The position numbers and the translations under genes are program-made. This document shows, one piece after another, positions 42,909 to 55,259 of a DNA stretch of 64,000 nt. The DNA comes from Labia minor (taxonomy: Eukaryota; Arthropoda; Insecta; Dermaptera; Spongiphoridae), in contig OY720349.1 in the NCBI GenBank assembly GCA_963082975.1, forward strand, positions 50,325,962 to 50,389,961, given 5' to 3'. The notes under the pieces are model-generated. The model saw nothing but the letters and a program-made list of their open reading frames with translations. It was not told the DNA's origin and made no database searches. How positions within the stretch are numbered: the first letter of the stretch is position 1; each line of letters begins with the position of its first letter.

Positions 42909-43186
42909 TAAATTCAAGTATTAGGTTACGCAGACGACTTAAATATAATAGGAGATACGGCAATTGCAATTATAGATAGCGTAGAAAAATTAATCAAAGC
43001 AGGAAAAGAGATGGGACTGGAAATTAATAATGCTAAGACAAAGTATTTAGTAACAGAGAGGAATAGTATTAACACACAAAATCTTAACATACAAGATATA
43101 GAATTTGAAAATGTAGAAAAATTCAAATACTTAGGTTCTGTAACAAAAGATAATAATATTCGAGATGAGTTTAAAGCGAAATCTGG
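42909..43186 (+). pseudogene. LINE reverse transcriptase palm fragment
   Basis: One open frame reads IQVLGYADDLNIIGDTA, IDSVEKLIKAGKEMGLEINN and KFKYLGSVTKDNNIRDEF. It holds the catalytic YADD and the conserved block after it, nearly identical to the minus-strand LINE at 5.5-5.8 kb apart from YADD for YVDD. It is cut off abruptly on both sides; at 43,187 sequence leading into repeat A begins. The fragment has no stop, so its separation from the rest of the LINE is recent compared with that of the other pieces. Confidence 0.85.
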
Positions 43187-43199
43187 GGTCAGGATCCAT

Positions 43200-43675
43200 T
43201 CACATTCAACCAACTTTCGCCAGAGATAGTATTGCGATCACGAAAATTTTCGATGTCGCGATTTTGATGTTTTTATACGTTTTGAAGGGTGCGAAAAATG
43301 TCTGTGTGTGGGTATGTGTATGTGTGTATGTATGTATGTATGTAGACAAGATTACGCGAAATCGGTCTAAGCTAGAATCATGAAATTTGGTACATGTGCA
43401 TTATTCAAAATTTGTAGTTTTCTATCAACTTTTGAGAAATGTAGCTCAACCGGAAGAGGGTCATCACCTACAACGTTTTGATTTTTTCTCCTCTAAAGTG
43501 ACCGTAAAAATAAAGATACATGCGCTGGTTTAATAAATATTATTTATTAATTTTAATTTATAATTAATTAAATTTAATTTAAATATAATATATTATGTTA
43601 TTTAATCCAATTCAAATTGCGAGATAGTCGAGTGGAGACACTCCAGCTAATTTTTTAAATGCTGCACGTCAAAGA
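43200..43675 (+). repeat. Repeat family A, copy 2
   Basis: Begins CGCCAGAGATAGTATTGCGA and ends GAGTGGAGACACTCCAGCT, as copy 4 does. The middle third is deleted (AAAGATA joins CATGCGCTGG), making it shorter. Its (TG)n/(TATG)n tract is at about 43,300-43,345. Confidence 0.8.
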
Positions 43676-43689
43676 ACGAAATAATATTG

Positions 43690-45288
43690 GCAATCTATTA
43701 ATTGCAATATTAATCAATTTTAAAATAATTCTATAACTAGCAAGAAAAATGTTTATTCAAGAAGCCCAATTTCTATTACTCGACCACAGAAATATGTCCT
43801 GATACTACGCGTATTAGTAATTTTTTTAAGTCATCATCGATTGTTTAACAATTTGTTGTTTGTCGCCATAACAAATGCTCTTATTATTATTTTATTATCA
43901 TGTTTTATATAAATTTTAATATTAATAAGGTATTAAAATTACATATTTTTAAAAAAAAAATTGATTAAGTTAATTATTCTATATAATTAATCAAATATCA
44001 TCCAACTCATGTGACATTCAACCATCTAAAATGACCCTGGATTTTCACTACCATTTAAACTTGTCATTTGGGATTAGATCATAAATACCAATATCCAAGT
44101 TAATTTATAAACAGGATTCGATTTCGAGTGAAATTCTCTATACTTAAGTGTTATTATAATAATAAATAAGCATATATAAATTTTGATAGAATTCGTCAAA
44201 AAAAATATAGCTACTAGTACTTTAAGCATGTACAAATACATAATTACATAAATTTATATTTATCTTATATTAAAGTTTAAAAACGGCGAGAGAAAACGGA
44301 ATGGATTGAACTTGTGCATGTGTAAACCTATTATTATTAGAATTAATTTATGTAAATATATGAATATTAAATAAATAATTTAAGCCGAAATAATTCATTT
44401 TTAATTATCCTTCGCCTCAATTATATCTCGAAAAATATCTAAAATCTCCCTAAGATTTGATTGACCTCATTTTTAACAAATAAATCTCTTCAAGTTCATT
44501 TATTAATTTTTCAGTGTGCTTTTATTTAACATTAGGTTCGTACTTGTAATGTACTTCTAATAAAAATAAAAAATAAATTTTTTAATTCGATTTCGATATT
44601 TTCAGATGACAAACTGCAGTGCATATATATTTTGAATTTTCTATTATATATTATATTATTAATTGTATAAATTTATCGAAATTCTTTAGTAATTTTTTCT
44701 TTTTCTTAATATTAATGTCAATGAAAAATTAGTCTTATGGTATCCCCTATAGGTGACATAATCTTATATCAAAATCCTTTAATATTTTTTTTAATTTTCG
44801 TAATATTTATAAGACATTTATAAATAAACATTAATATTTTTATTAATTTTCTCATTAATTTAATTAAATAGTTATCAATAATAATAGTCCAACCGGGACA
44901 AAAATCTCTTTATGATTTCATATAGATCATTTGGAATGATTTAATATATACATTATTATTGGTAGTGCAGTAACAAATCTTAATTTTGAACCTATTTTTT
45001 TTTAAAGAATAATCTGCTAAACAATTTCTTTATTTTCATAAATATTAAAAAAAAAATTATTAAGAGTTCAAACAAACAGAAAATATAATTTAGAATTATT
45101 CACTTCTAAAAAATTTTTATAGTCAAATTTTATTTTTAAATAAATTTTTTCGTCTTAAGTGTATTAAAAAAAAATTAAAAAAATGATCTTGTAAATATGG
45201 GAATTCATTTCTTCAATCCTTTTTATAATATTTATAATATTATTCGAAAGTATGTATAGTTATATTTTAAAAAATAAATATATTTCCT
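43690..45288. other. AT-rich stretch without recognisable gene
   Basis: No gene or known element was seen. This is one of the longest stretches in the window with no recognised repeat, and it leads into the GC-rich block at 45.3 kb. Confidence 0.55.
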
Positions 45289-45289
45289 G

Positions 45290-45479
45290 TTTTAGGGTCC
45301 TAGAACGGGGCCTGTAGGTGAAGGGCGCAAGAGGTTGGGGTTGTTTTCTTTAGTGTCGGTCGTGGCCACCAGAGGCACTCATATCTGTTTCAACTCAAGG
45401 GGTTGGCGCGGGGCGAAAAGGTCAAAGTTCACGTGGATAGCGAACGAATGCGGCGGGCCGGGCAGAAGTAACAACCGAA
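45290..45479 (+). promoter_or_regulatory. GC-rich islet, possible promoter and 5' UTR
   Basis: About 190 bp of clearly GC- and CpG-richer sequence (GGTTGGCGCGGGGCG, GCGGCGGGCCGGGC) ending in CAACCGAAATGG, a good initiation context. It has no repeat counterpart in the window. Transcription start sites with first exons look like this in AT-rich insect genomes. Confidence 0.35.
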
Positions 45480-45539
45480 ATGGCAGACGCCTCAGTTGCT
45501 GTTTATACTTATATCAACATTCCTATTCTAGTGGCAACT
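45480..45539 (+). CDS. Candidate first coding exon (uncertain)
   Basis: From the ATG at 45,480 the frame reads MADASVAVYTYINIPILVAT and is followed by GTAATT, a possible donor site. Unspliced, it would stop three codons later (VIQ, then TAG). The last part is hydrophobic, as in a signal anchor or first membrane segment. The competing frame from 45,335 runs through the same block and is longer but has no recognisable motif. I do not recognise a family, and no second exon is evident within the window. Confidence 0.3.
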
Positions 45540-45559
45540 GTAATTCAGTAGGAATATAT

Positions 45560-47785
45560 TTTATTTAATCTTATTAGATAATAACAAAGTGATTTTTTTT
45601 CTTAATGCTTTCAATTTTCTCGAATTACGTCAAACGGGTGGACAAAAATAAAAAAGTTTTCTAAATTATGAAAAAAGTCATTCCAAATTCAACATTTAAT
45701 ACATATTTTTCTATTGGATTTTAACTATGGAAGATCCCTTTGTATATGTAGTATTAGAAAGAGCAACTAGTAGTAAATACAAGCAATCTTATTACCTTTA
45801 AGATTTAAATTAATTTTTAAGAAATCAAAATCAAATTAAATTTATTTCATCATAAAGGAGTTGATTTTTTATTCTATATGGTTTTATTTAGGTGTTATTG
45901 AAAAATAAATTTTCTATTGGTCGAGAGTGAAATAATAATAAAATTCCTTTTTCACAGAGTAAACGTTCAGTAGCTTATCTTATAATTAATCCTTATTGAT
46001 TGTAAATAATGTTATCGATCAATTTATTTTTACATATAAAAAAAAACTAAAAATTCATTTTTAATATCGGAATCATAATAAGAATTTATGGGTAAAAATC
46101 CGATCCCATTTACTGGTATTCTCCAGTGAATATAAAAATACTTAGCAATTTTCAAAATTATTAAAAAAAAAATTTATAAATTTTAATTTCATAAAATTTT
46201 ATTAAAATTCAAATTATATATCAATTAAGATTCATATTAATTTAATATTTTCCAAAACCATCTTGAATAATTTATTAACAATTAATCTATTAATAAATAC
46301 AAATAGATAATTTTTGTTAATAAGCTTAGATATATTCATTAATTAATTATTTTTATGATTTCTATAAAATCCATGAAGATTTAAAATTTAATTTTTTAAA
46401 AAATCTCAAATGATTATTTTTACAGTAATATAACGTAATGTAACTTACAACATAATTATATAATTTGACAAGACTCCATACAAAGATTTTTTTATATATA
46501 TTCATGTTTCTTGAATTATATTAAAAATTTATATTTACTTCAAAGTGTCAAAAAATAGGAAAGATTCAACAAAACTACATATACGAGTAGGATATGATAT
46601 ATACTGTATACGAGTATAAATATTTTAATTTTTACTTCATAAAATACATTTCCATAAGTTCTTAATTCTTGATTAAAACAATTAAAAGAACACAACTATT
46701 TAAAACATAGTATTTCATTAAGAACACATATTATTCTTAGATTGAAATTAATTTCAGTTAGTAATTCTCGATGAACTAATATAGTTATTGTATAAAAACG
46801 ATTTTAATTAAAAAAGCATAAACTTAATGAACTATATCGATACCATTTGAGTTTACACTCTATTAAATTGAATAAATTGATTCAATTAGAAATTCAATTT
46901 AATATTTTTTTGTCTGGCTAGATAAATCTTTACCCAATGCATTCACAGCAAATTATATAAATGAATAGCTCTACTGGGTATCTGCTGCTACCGCAAAACA
47001 TAAGTTTAAAATAATTTTAACAAGTATTTTTCTTTTTAAAATAAAAACTCATTATTTCAAATGTGATTGAAATTTTTATTTCGAAACTCACAGAATTGAA
47101 CAAAATAAGTATACACCTTTCTTCTTAAAAGCCTGTCAACTTACTAAAGGCCTGCTACAAGAACGACCAACATTCCTTTATTGAATCTATCAGAAAATCA
47201 ATACTTTAATTGATTTTATCGTAAAAACGTTCTAGTGTTATTTTAAAGAGGTTTTTTTATGATAATAAAATTATGTGTCAAGTCAAATTGATATAAAATG
47301 TTTTATAGATCTCAAAGGTGTTTATTTTTTCTTTTAGCAATATTCATTAATTGCCCATCAAATGACATTTATGTTTAATTTTATTCGAAGAGTTCGAAAG
47401 AAATGATTAAAAGCGGGACATACTGTAACAAACTATAAAAATATATGACTATTTGTTTAAATAAGTGTAATATTATTAAAATTAATACCATATTTTGTAC
47501 ATATGCATACTATATTATAGTAATCTATTTGAAATAATTATGTAAAATAAATATTTTTAAATATTAATAGAAAAAGACGGAAGTTGCATTTTTTAATTAT
47601 ATGTTCTAAATTATATGTTTTTAGTATATAAATTTATAGAAACACAGACGTAATGTGCCACATATATTTTAATACATTGAGAGAATATTAATGCTTTGTT
47701 TCATGCGCGTCCACAACTTGCTAGATTAACAGAATAAAACGTACTATTAGAAAATTCCCCCTGACATTTAGGCAACCTTCAAAAC
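45560..47785. other. AT-rich stretch without recognisable gene
   Basis: No repeat or coding motif was recognised. If the exon at 45,480 is real this would be intron. Confidence 0.55.
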
Positions 47786-47788
47786 TTA

Positions 47789-47965
47789 TCTTATAAATAA
47801 AAATGAATCGCAAAATGTGTTGGTAACTTCATCACTCAATAACGCCTGGACCAATTTTGACAATTCTTTTTTTAAAGTGTTCGTTTAAGTCCAAGGATGG
47901 TTTTTACGACGAGAAAAAATCGAATAATTGCCGGGAAAACCCTAAAAACAGCCCTTTTTTCCCCA
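47789..47965 (+). mobile_element. Helitron 5' end (truncated)
   Basis: After an A, TCTTATAAATAAAAATGAAT is followed by TCGCAAAATGTGTTGG, GCCTGGACCAATTTTGAC, GGATGGTTTTTACGACGAG and TTGCCGGGAAAACCC. These blocks, in this order, are a widespread arthropod Helitron start. The 3' end is missing. Confidence 0.75.
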
Positions 47966-48139
47966 TACATATTTTTCAATATTATGCAATATGTACATAA
48001 TTACTATTTTTCAATATTATGTAATATGTAATTACTAAATGATAAAAATAATAGCTGATAAGTATTATGCAGTAAAGGGGCCTATCTCATCAAAACTATT
48101 TTCAAAGAGGATCAAAATTGAAATCTATAAAACAATTAT

Positions 48140-48235
48140 TTTTCATGTTGATCGATGACCATATCTCGAAAACACCAAACCGGGACAAACGGTTTACCTT
48201 TTTTTTTTTTTAGAACTAAATTGAAAATATTTTGA
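48140..48235 (+). repeat. Fragment of the GTAGGGTGACCA MITE
   Basis: TGACCATATCTCGAAAACAC followed by CAAACCGGGACAAA corresponds, in inverted orientation, to the right end of the MITE at 27,840-28,082. Confidence 0.6.
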
Positions 48236-48239
48236 AAAA

Positions 48240-48450
48240 AGTACGAGATGTGAGTAGATTTAGAGTATTTGTGAGATAAGTATTGTTCGAAGCATTTATA
48301 GGCCAAAGGAAGATGAGGTCACAGGGGGATGGCGGAGATGGCATAACGAGGAATTGCATGATCTCCAGATATAGTTAAGGTTATAAAATCGAGAAGGCTG
48401 AGATGGGAAGGGGACGTGGCTGGAATGGGAGAAGCTAGAGATTGGGAGAA
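48240..48450 (+). pseudogene. AP-endonuclease LINE C-terminal fragment
   Basis: After GTGAGTAGATTTAGAGTATT the frame reads SIYRPKEDEVTGGWRRWHNEEL, the same block as SIYGPKKDVVTGEWRRLHNED at 5.2 kb. RLRWEGDVAGMGEA-like sequence follows (AGGCTGAGATGGGAAGGGGAC). Stops and frameshifts are present. It ends before the GRPRxRW block. Confidence 0.7.
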
Positions 48451-48454
48451 ACCT

Positions 48455-49572
48455 TCACACCTAGTTCTAAAATAAATTTATTATTTAGATATATTTATTA
48501 TTATTATTATTAATTGTAGCGAAATAAGTTTTTTTTTAAATTTTGAGGAAAAAGTTAAAAAAAAATTTATTATACAACGAAAGTATGTATTATTTGTCTA
48601 GAATACGATTATTCTATAATTTAAATTTAAATAATTATTTCTTCAACAATATTTATTGATGATTAAAGACATATAACGTATATTAACAAATTCCATTGAA
48701 AAATAATATCAAACATACAACTCTATTTTAAATACTATAATAAATAAAAGAAAAAGTATGTTTTCTCCTGTTTATTTTAATATAGTAATTAAAAAGTATT
48801 GGAGATAAGGTTTAGTTTTAGCCATATCAGAAATGATCCTTCTGGCTTTAGTTTCTTTAAAATTTAGTTATTCAATCGTCATTTATTATTTCTTTTATCA
48901 TATTTTTAATATACCATTTTTTTCAATATTCCAATTGACAGTAGTATGAATGAACTAATCTCTCTCTCTGCCTACTGCAATCTCAATCTTGTTATCCAAA
49001 AATTGATTAGACTGAAAGGTGACTTTTTTTTCAAAGCTTCGAGCAGCCAATTTTAATAATAATATGTCACAATATTCTTTCTCTCTCTCTATCTCTCTCA
49101 ACAAATTCCCATTCCCATTCATCAAGATAGAATGATATTCATACCTCAACATGGACACACATAATTGAATATCCGCAATATAAAATTAATCAACAAGACA
49201 GTCTATTCTTTTAAATCAATAAAACCACCCTCTGTGCTTCGTCCCGATTGTTTAATTTCATTCTCTCTCTCTCTCCCTCTCCTAATCCATTCCTAAATAT
49301 TAATCTACTTTACTAATGTATTACATATTCTTTTTTCTTTAAATTTAATTAAAATGAAAGCATTAATAAAAACAATAACAAATATTAAAATGAATAATTC
49401 AGTTTAAAATGCATTTTCTAAATTATGTGAATATCATTTCCTGATTTGATATAACAATATGATATAAAGTATAAAAATTATAATATCAAGATAATCAATA
49501 TGATTACTTATGGCTCTTTTATTATTACAAATAAAGAAATACTTAGTTTTAATTTAATCTAGAACCATATAT
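48455..49572. other. AT-rich stretch without recognisable gene
   Basis: No supported gene. A (CT)n run is present near 49,262-49,280 and another near 49,078-49,100. Confidence 0.55.
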
Positions 49573-49574
49573 AT

Positions 49575-49731
49575 GGCAATTTTAGGAAAATAGCATAGCA
49601 AAGCTATTTGCCCAACAAAGATTTAGCCAAATGGTTTTTTTTCTAGGCAAATGCAATTTTCCTATTCAAATTGAAATGAAATAATTGTTTAAGCTATTTG
49701 GTCAGGCAAATGCTATTTTCCTAAAATTACC
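49575..49731. mobile_element. Short palindromic MITE (157 bp)
   Basis: The left end GGCAATTTTAGGAAAATAGC and the right end on the other strand GGTAATTTTAGGAAAATAGC differ by one base, and both continue AT(A/T). The interior repeats the strings AAGCTATTTG and GGCAAATGC. No coding capacity. AT-rich flanks hide any target duplication. Confidence 0.75.
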
Positions 49732-49734
49732 ATT

Positions 49735-50650
49735 TGCCTACGGCATATTTAAATAATAAAGTTCTAATCAATTTGATTTATAGAAAAAATGTAATATGTT
49801 ATTCATATGTTAACAATGTATTAATATATTATGACTATTTTTTAAAAGAATACTGTCATATTATTTACTGTAATAAAAAAGATTAGTGAAAATTTCAAAT
49901 ACTTGAAATTTAACTATTGAGATATAAATATATTATAAAAATATTAAAATAATAATAATATTTGAAAAATTATCATAAATTCTATTTATAATTTTAAAAT
50001 TTATTTGTTTGATAAATTCTAAAAGATATATATATATATAAGATTTCAAACTTAATTATATTCTACTAAATGGCCAATCTTGAAAAAAAAGTTTACATTA
50101 GAAAAGAGATAAAGAAAAATATCTGAGATTCATTAATTAAAAATCTTTTTTAAATTTTACAAAAATGAAAATATAATTAAAAAAATGATCTACTTGACTT
50201 GAATTTGAATGAAAGGACAGAATTGATTGCAGTAAAATATTTCTGATAGTAAGTAATTCGTTTATTCAGGAAAAAATGTAGGACTTTGAGGGAGAGGAAA
50301 ATAGAAATGACTTTGGAACCCTGCCTTCCCCCACCTCTCTATATTCTGTCAATTCAGCCCTACTTAGTGGGCAAGTTGTAGAAGCGATAAGGTCGTTACA
50401 TTTGCATAAAATAATAATTTCGCTTATTTGTACAATACCAGTTGGCTTATGGTGGTGGAAATTAATCTTAATAATATTGAGGCGAGGGTTTAATGATCAT
50501 TACCTCCTTCCATTATATTCATGATATTCTAACCGCTTTCATATACTCCTTATAGATTGCCCTATTACCTTGATCCTGTAGGTGTATATAATATAAACCC
50601 CTGTTAAAAGATAAAGACATTGAAACCTCCAATATAAGTGAATAAACATT
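49735..50650. other. AT-rich stretch with one GC-richer part
   Basis: Nothing recognised up to 50,260. The part at 50,270-50,470 is unique-looking and less AT-rich (CCTGCCTTCCCCCACCTCTC) but shows no exon-like frame. Confidence 0.5.
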
Positions 50651-50655
50651 AAATA

Positions 50656-50900
50656 CTAGCTGTTCTGATCGCCTCCGGCTATCTTCACACCTAGACGGGG
50701 GCTCCGCCCCCTGTACCCCCGAGTGGTATTTAGTATTTGGTTGAAAGTAGTAAAAGGTTTTCATCCATTTTGTTTCAATCAGTATATTACATAAAACATT
50801 CATTTCTTTTTGTGTTCTTATTTAAAATATATTTTAATTTAATCAGTAAATTAATTATATATTATTATTGTATATGTTATATCTATCTATCTCTGTGGCT
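50656..50900 (-). mobile_element. Helitron 3' end, minus strand, fused to LINE sequence
   Basis: On the minus strand it ends GATAGCC-GGA-GGCGATC hairpin, AGAACAG, CTAG (50,659-50,656), then T. The GGGGGCGGAGCCCCCG hairpin and the TTGAAACAAAATGG block match the tails at 42.3 and 59.5 kb. Upstream on the same strand it passes directly into the end of an AP-endonuclease LINE via a (GATA)n tract, so the LINE 3' end seems carried within the Helitron, as in the 21.3 kb copy. Confidence 0.75.
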
Positions 50901-51556
50901 CAACGGTATTCGAAAGGTTTTGGCCGTAACAACCACATTTCTCCAAGTGTCCCTATATCCTGAGCCACATCCATCAAACTCCTACCCTCTCCCATCTCTC
51001 TTGCGTCCCTTCCTGCGCATACTTGGTCTTCCAAGATGACGTTTTCCATCGGTCTCCGCACCAATGTCTTTTTCCTCTCCCATTCTAGCCACGTACCCTG
51101 CCTTTCGCAGCCTTTTCGCTTTTATAACCCTAACTATTTCTCGAAATGCATAGAGGTCATGAAATTCCTCGTTATGCAGTCTCCGCCATTTCCCGATGTC
51201 CTCATCTTTCTTTGGCCCATAAATGCTAGGAAGAATCCTATTCTATAAATACTCTGAATCTACTCTCATCTGGTCCCAATTGGTCTGTCCATAAATAACT
51301 TTCTCCCCAATTTCTTACTTTTTATTTACTACCTTCAAGACAAATTTGAAGATCAAAATTTGAAAAAGTTTATCCGGATCGATTGAGCCTTAGTAATGCT
51401 TTACTAAATTCTACAAATAATTACTGAACAGAAATATTGAATTCGCGGTTTTTTCTAATATCGTCATAATGAAAATATCTTAATTAATGTTGAGCGATTT
51501 GGTCTGAACCCACATTGGTATCCTCCTATTTCCTCCACCTATAGTTCGTAAGTATT
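50881..51556 (-). pseudogene. Internally deleted AP-endonuclease LINE
   Basis: On the minus strand the C-terminal part reads SIYGPKKDEDIGKWRRLHNEEF, RVIKAKRLRKAGYVARMGEE and LGRPSMRRKGR, ending in a GATA-repeat tail at about 50,893-50,881. Upstream (51,556 to about 51,280) lies an RT start with CGFRPNRSTL-like sequence. The RT core with YxDD is missing, and RT start and C-terminus are joined near 51,270. Frames are broken. The large ORFs on the plus strand here are shadows. Confidence 0.75.
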
Positions 51557-51559
51557 GTG

Positions 51560-52500
51560 TATGTTATAATAGAGTTTAATATTTCTTAATCAGTTCATTT
51601 TGATATTGTATTTTCATTACTTGATATTTATTCAATATTTTTAATTATAATGAAATTTGAGAAAATGCAAAGTTAGAAACTTGAGACAATATATAAAAAT
51701 AAAATTAACATAATTAACGTTATAAAACTATAGACAAACTAACAATATATACATTCATTAATAGTATTAATTTAAATTAATTGATTTATTTGATTTTTAT
51801 TATTAAGTTCATTTATTAATTTTTTTACATCATAGTTAATTTCCTCCCTTAAAAGAAACTTATCTAATTCTGTGGTGCTAAGAGTTTTGAAAATTATTTT
51901 AAAGAAACACAAATAAATGAAATGTCTTAAAACTATCGAATTATATACATAAAAATACATACCTTATATTTTATTTTTAATTTTATTTCGAAATTAAATT
52001 AAAAATATAATTAAAACGCTGTCTAACATATAGTTGCTAACTTCTTTATAATGAATAAAAATATTATTTTGATTAATTTATAATTAATATTTAAGTAATT
52101 ATTAATCTTCTATAGCCTATATGTAACATTAATGTATAAGCTATATTATTGTAAATTTTCAATAAAATCCATTTAGTAGATTTTACGTGAAACGCTTTGG
52201 ACATCCATTCATCCTCACAAACAGCCAATTATAATATATATAAGATTAAGTAGATTATGCTGAAACTAAATTAAGCGATCCCATCTATATATATTGTATT
52301 TGATATTTATAATTTTTCTGAAAATTTTTGTATTATATTATAATAAAAATTAATGGATATTTAAATTCTATAATGAAATAAAATTGATTTAAATTAATCA
52401 ATAATTTCAAAATTATTTAAAAAATGTAAGATAAATATAGAGAAAATTTGTATAGATTATATGAACAATTTTGAATGAGTTGCTAACTTAAATAAAATAA
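51560..52500. other. AT-rich stretch without recognisable gene
   Basis: Simple AT-rich sequence; no feature recognised. Confidence 0.6.
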
Positions 52501-52501
52501 G

Positions 52502-52953
52502 CGGAGTGTCTCCACTCGACTATCTCGCAATTTGAATTGGATTAAATAACATAATATATTATATTTAAATTAAATTTAATTAATTATAAATTATAAATAA
52601 TAAATATTAAACCAGCGCATGTTTGGTTTTTTATTAATGGCACCATGGCACGTGTTGGCGCGTGAGATTTGCAGTGTTAAAAAATTAATTCTGGTACTTT
52701 CAGCGATTCAATCAAGCTGAAATTCTATATATAGCAATTTTATACAATTATTAATCATGTGAAAAATTATCAAACATATATCTTTATTTTTACGGTCACT
52801 TTAGAAGAAAAAAAAACCAAAACGTTGTGAGTAATGACCCTCTTCCGGTTGAGCTACATTTCTCAAAAGTTGATAGAAAACTATGAATTTTGAATAATGC
52901 TCATGTACCAAATTGCATCATTCTAGCTCAAACCGTTTTTGCGTAATCTTGCC

Positions 52954-53038
<85 letters not shown>

Positions 53039-53158
53039 ACACAGACATTTTTCTCAACCTTAGTGAAAATGATTCAGGAACCTTCAAAACGTATAAAAAC
53101 ATCAAAATCTCAACATCGAAAATTTTCGTGATCGCAATACTATCTCTGCCGAGATAGT
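52502..53158 (-). repeat. Repeat family A, copy 3, minus strand
   Basis: A near-complete copy from GGAGTGTCTCCACTCGAC at the left (its 3' end) to CTATCTCTGCCGAGATAGT at the right (its 5' end). It includes a long (CA)n tract and the conserved TTGAGCTACATTTCTCAAAA block. The terminal GAGTG-TCTC-CACTC forms a 5-bp hairpin. The plus-strand frames across the (CA)n give poly(Thr-His) peptides and are not genes. Confidence 0.8.
52962..53043. repeat. (CA)n microsatellite
   Basis: About 80 bp of CA repeats with one CATA interruption near the right end, inside repeat A. Confidence 0.97.
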
Positions 53159-53164
53159 AAAAAT

Positions 53165-55255
53165 TATTATCATTTCACAAAATCTTTATTAAAAATAAAT
53201 TTGTTATAATAACACAAAGGATTGAAATTATTACCAACCATTAACGCCGCCATCTAAGCTTAGATTTTGCATATTTTATGTTATTTAATTTTACTTTTAG
53301 ACTGTTTCTAATAAATTATATAGGGATATAATAAATTAATGAGTTTTGATATATTTTTGGTTTTAAGGACTAAAAATACATTTTTCACATTTTAAATTAA
53401 ATTAATGATTAATATCATTATCTCTTTTGATTGTTTAAATTCTTACAAAGATTAAAAACTTTTGTGTCAAGAATTTCTCTTGTACATTGACTGAGAGGCT
53501 GTTTGAGGAAAACCTTTTCTAGTTATCGTTATTGTGAAATCAAAATGATTTAAAATAATTGAATTAGATATTTTGGGTATAAATTTGTATCATATGCTAT
53601 TTCTAATATTGTTTTTGTTTCATGAAAATTCAAACTATTCCTAATTGTTTCAAATATTTAATTTATCATTTATTTTGAATTTACTGTAATGTACAAGTAA
53701 ATATGAACTAAAAGAAACTGTTTTTTTTTTCTTTTCATTTTATGTTAATTTCAAGTTACAAATCCTTTAATGGAGTGTGCTTTAATGTTTTTGTGATTCT
53801 TCATTACTTTTATTGTAATTTCTTATTCCAATTTACAATACAAAAACATGCATGTTTAAGTCTCAAAAACTGGGTAAATAGCCGTCCCGTTTTCCAAATG
53901 GACCGCTGTTTCGGGTCTCTTTGCCAAAAGGGATCAACGTGACCTCAATCGTATCCGTATGTCTGTGTGATTCCAATCCTCTCACAAGTCAACAGTTCTC
54001 CACCGAAAGAAGAAAGAAAAAAGTAACAGAGAAAATTCGACGTGACTTGCATGTCACAACCAATAGAATGATTCCTGCCACGGATCTTACCGTTGATGTT
54101 GTGTTTGGGATAATATTTTTTTTCCTCTTTCTTTAATTAAAGTAACATATGATAAATTAAAAGAAGATAACCAAAATTAAATCAAATCATTTATAATTCG
54201 AATTATATTATTATTATACAAATTAAAAGATAAACATTATAATTTGAAAATAATTATTATAATACAATTTTACATATAGTTTGACATGACATGAAATTCC
54301 CACCCGATGTTAAATTACTACCATTTATAGATAATTTGATTTTTAAAATAATCTAGGGAAAAAATAAACATCCTATAATAATGTGAGGTATACCAATTCA
54401 TTTTTTGAGATATTTATTGTTTTAAAAGTTTCCACATTATATAATTTTTAAAAATTTTATTTATGAACTTAAAATTCTAAAGCTTATATGATTTAGGAAA
54501 AATACTTCATTTTAATTTAAAACAAAAATATTTTATAAATTAAAAATAATCACCTAAAAAAAGAGAGAGGCAATCATTTTTTCATCTATATCTATACTGA
54601 AACTATTATCTGATATGAATATAATAATCTTTCTCTTTTATCCGTTTATGATATATTACTCAAATAGATTTCAACATAAAAGACAAAACAAAAACATACA
54701 ATGGCTTGGTTTGAAATTAATTAAACCTCCTTCCCACCAATCCTCGATTCAACATATATATATATATATATTCTCTATAACTTTGATAACAATTTGAGGT
54801 CATCCAAATAATAATATAATTATTATTATGTTAAAAGCCGATTTTGCCCAGTGGATATTGAACTTAACAAACCACATTTGACAATTAATTATCCTCTCTG
54901 GTATTACTTTATATACAATTGTAGATAAAGTTCATAATGAATAGATGATTATTATAATCTATATTAGAGAAAATTTTATATAAAATCCCTTTAAAAATTT
55001 GCAATAATATATAATAAATTAAAATAACTATCAGTTTTTAATTAAATAATGTTTTGCTAATTCATAATAATTCAAGTATAATATTATACATGATAAGGTG
55101 AGCAATTATATAGATTTAAATTATTATTCATATAAAAAGATAAAAACAATAGATAATATTAATTTACCAAATCTATATGTTTTAGTTTAAAGTTTACTTA
55201 AACCTATTAAAGTGAGTTTTTAGAAAAGTATGATTATTTAATGTATTGGTTAATT
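53165..55255. other. AT-rich stretch with one GC-richer part
   Basis: No repeat was recognised. The part at about 53,865-54,110 is unique-looking and less AT-rich and has open frames on the plus strand (53,742-53,942 and 53,921-54,136), but with no motif or splice-bounded layout that I can support. Confidence 0.5.
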
Positions 55256-55259
55256 TTAT

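Noticed and set aside
48460-48475. CTAG-T as the 3' end of the Helitron that starts at 47,789
   Set aside because: No hairpin precedes it, and the LINE and MITE pieces in between look like independent insertions.
52913-53157. Two ORFs rich in Thr-His repeats
   Set aside because: They are translations of the (CA)n microsatellite in repeat A.
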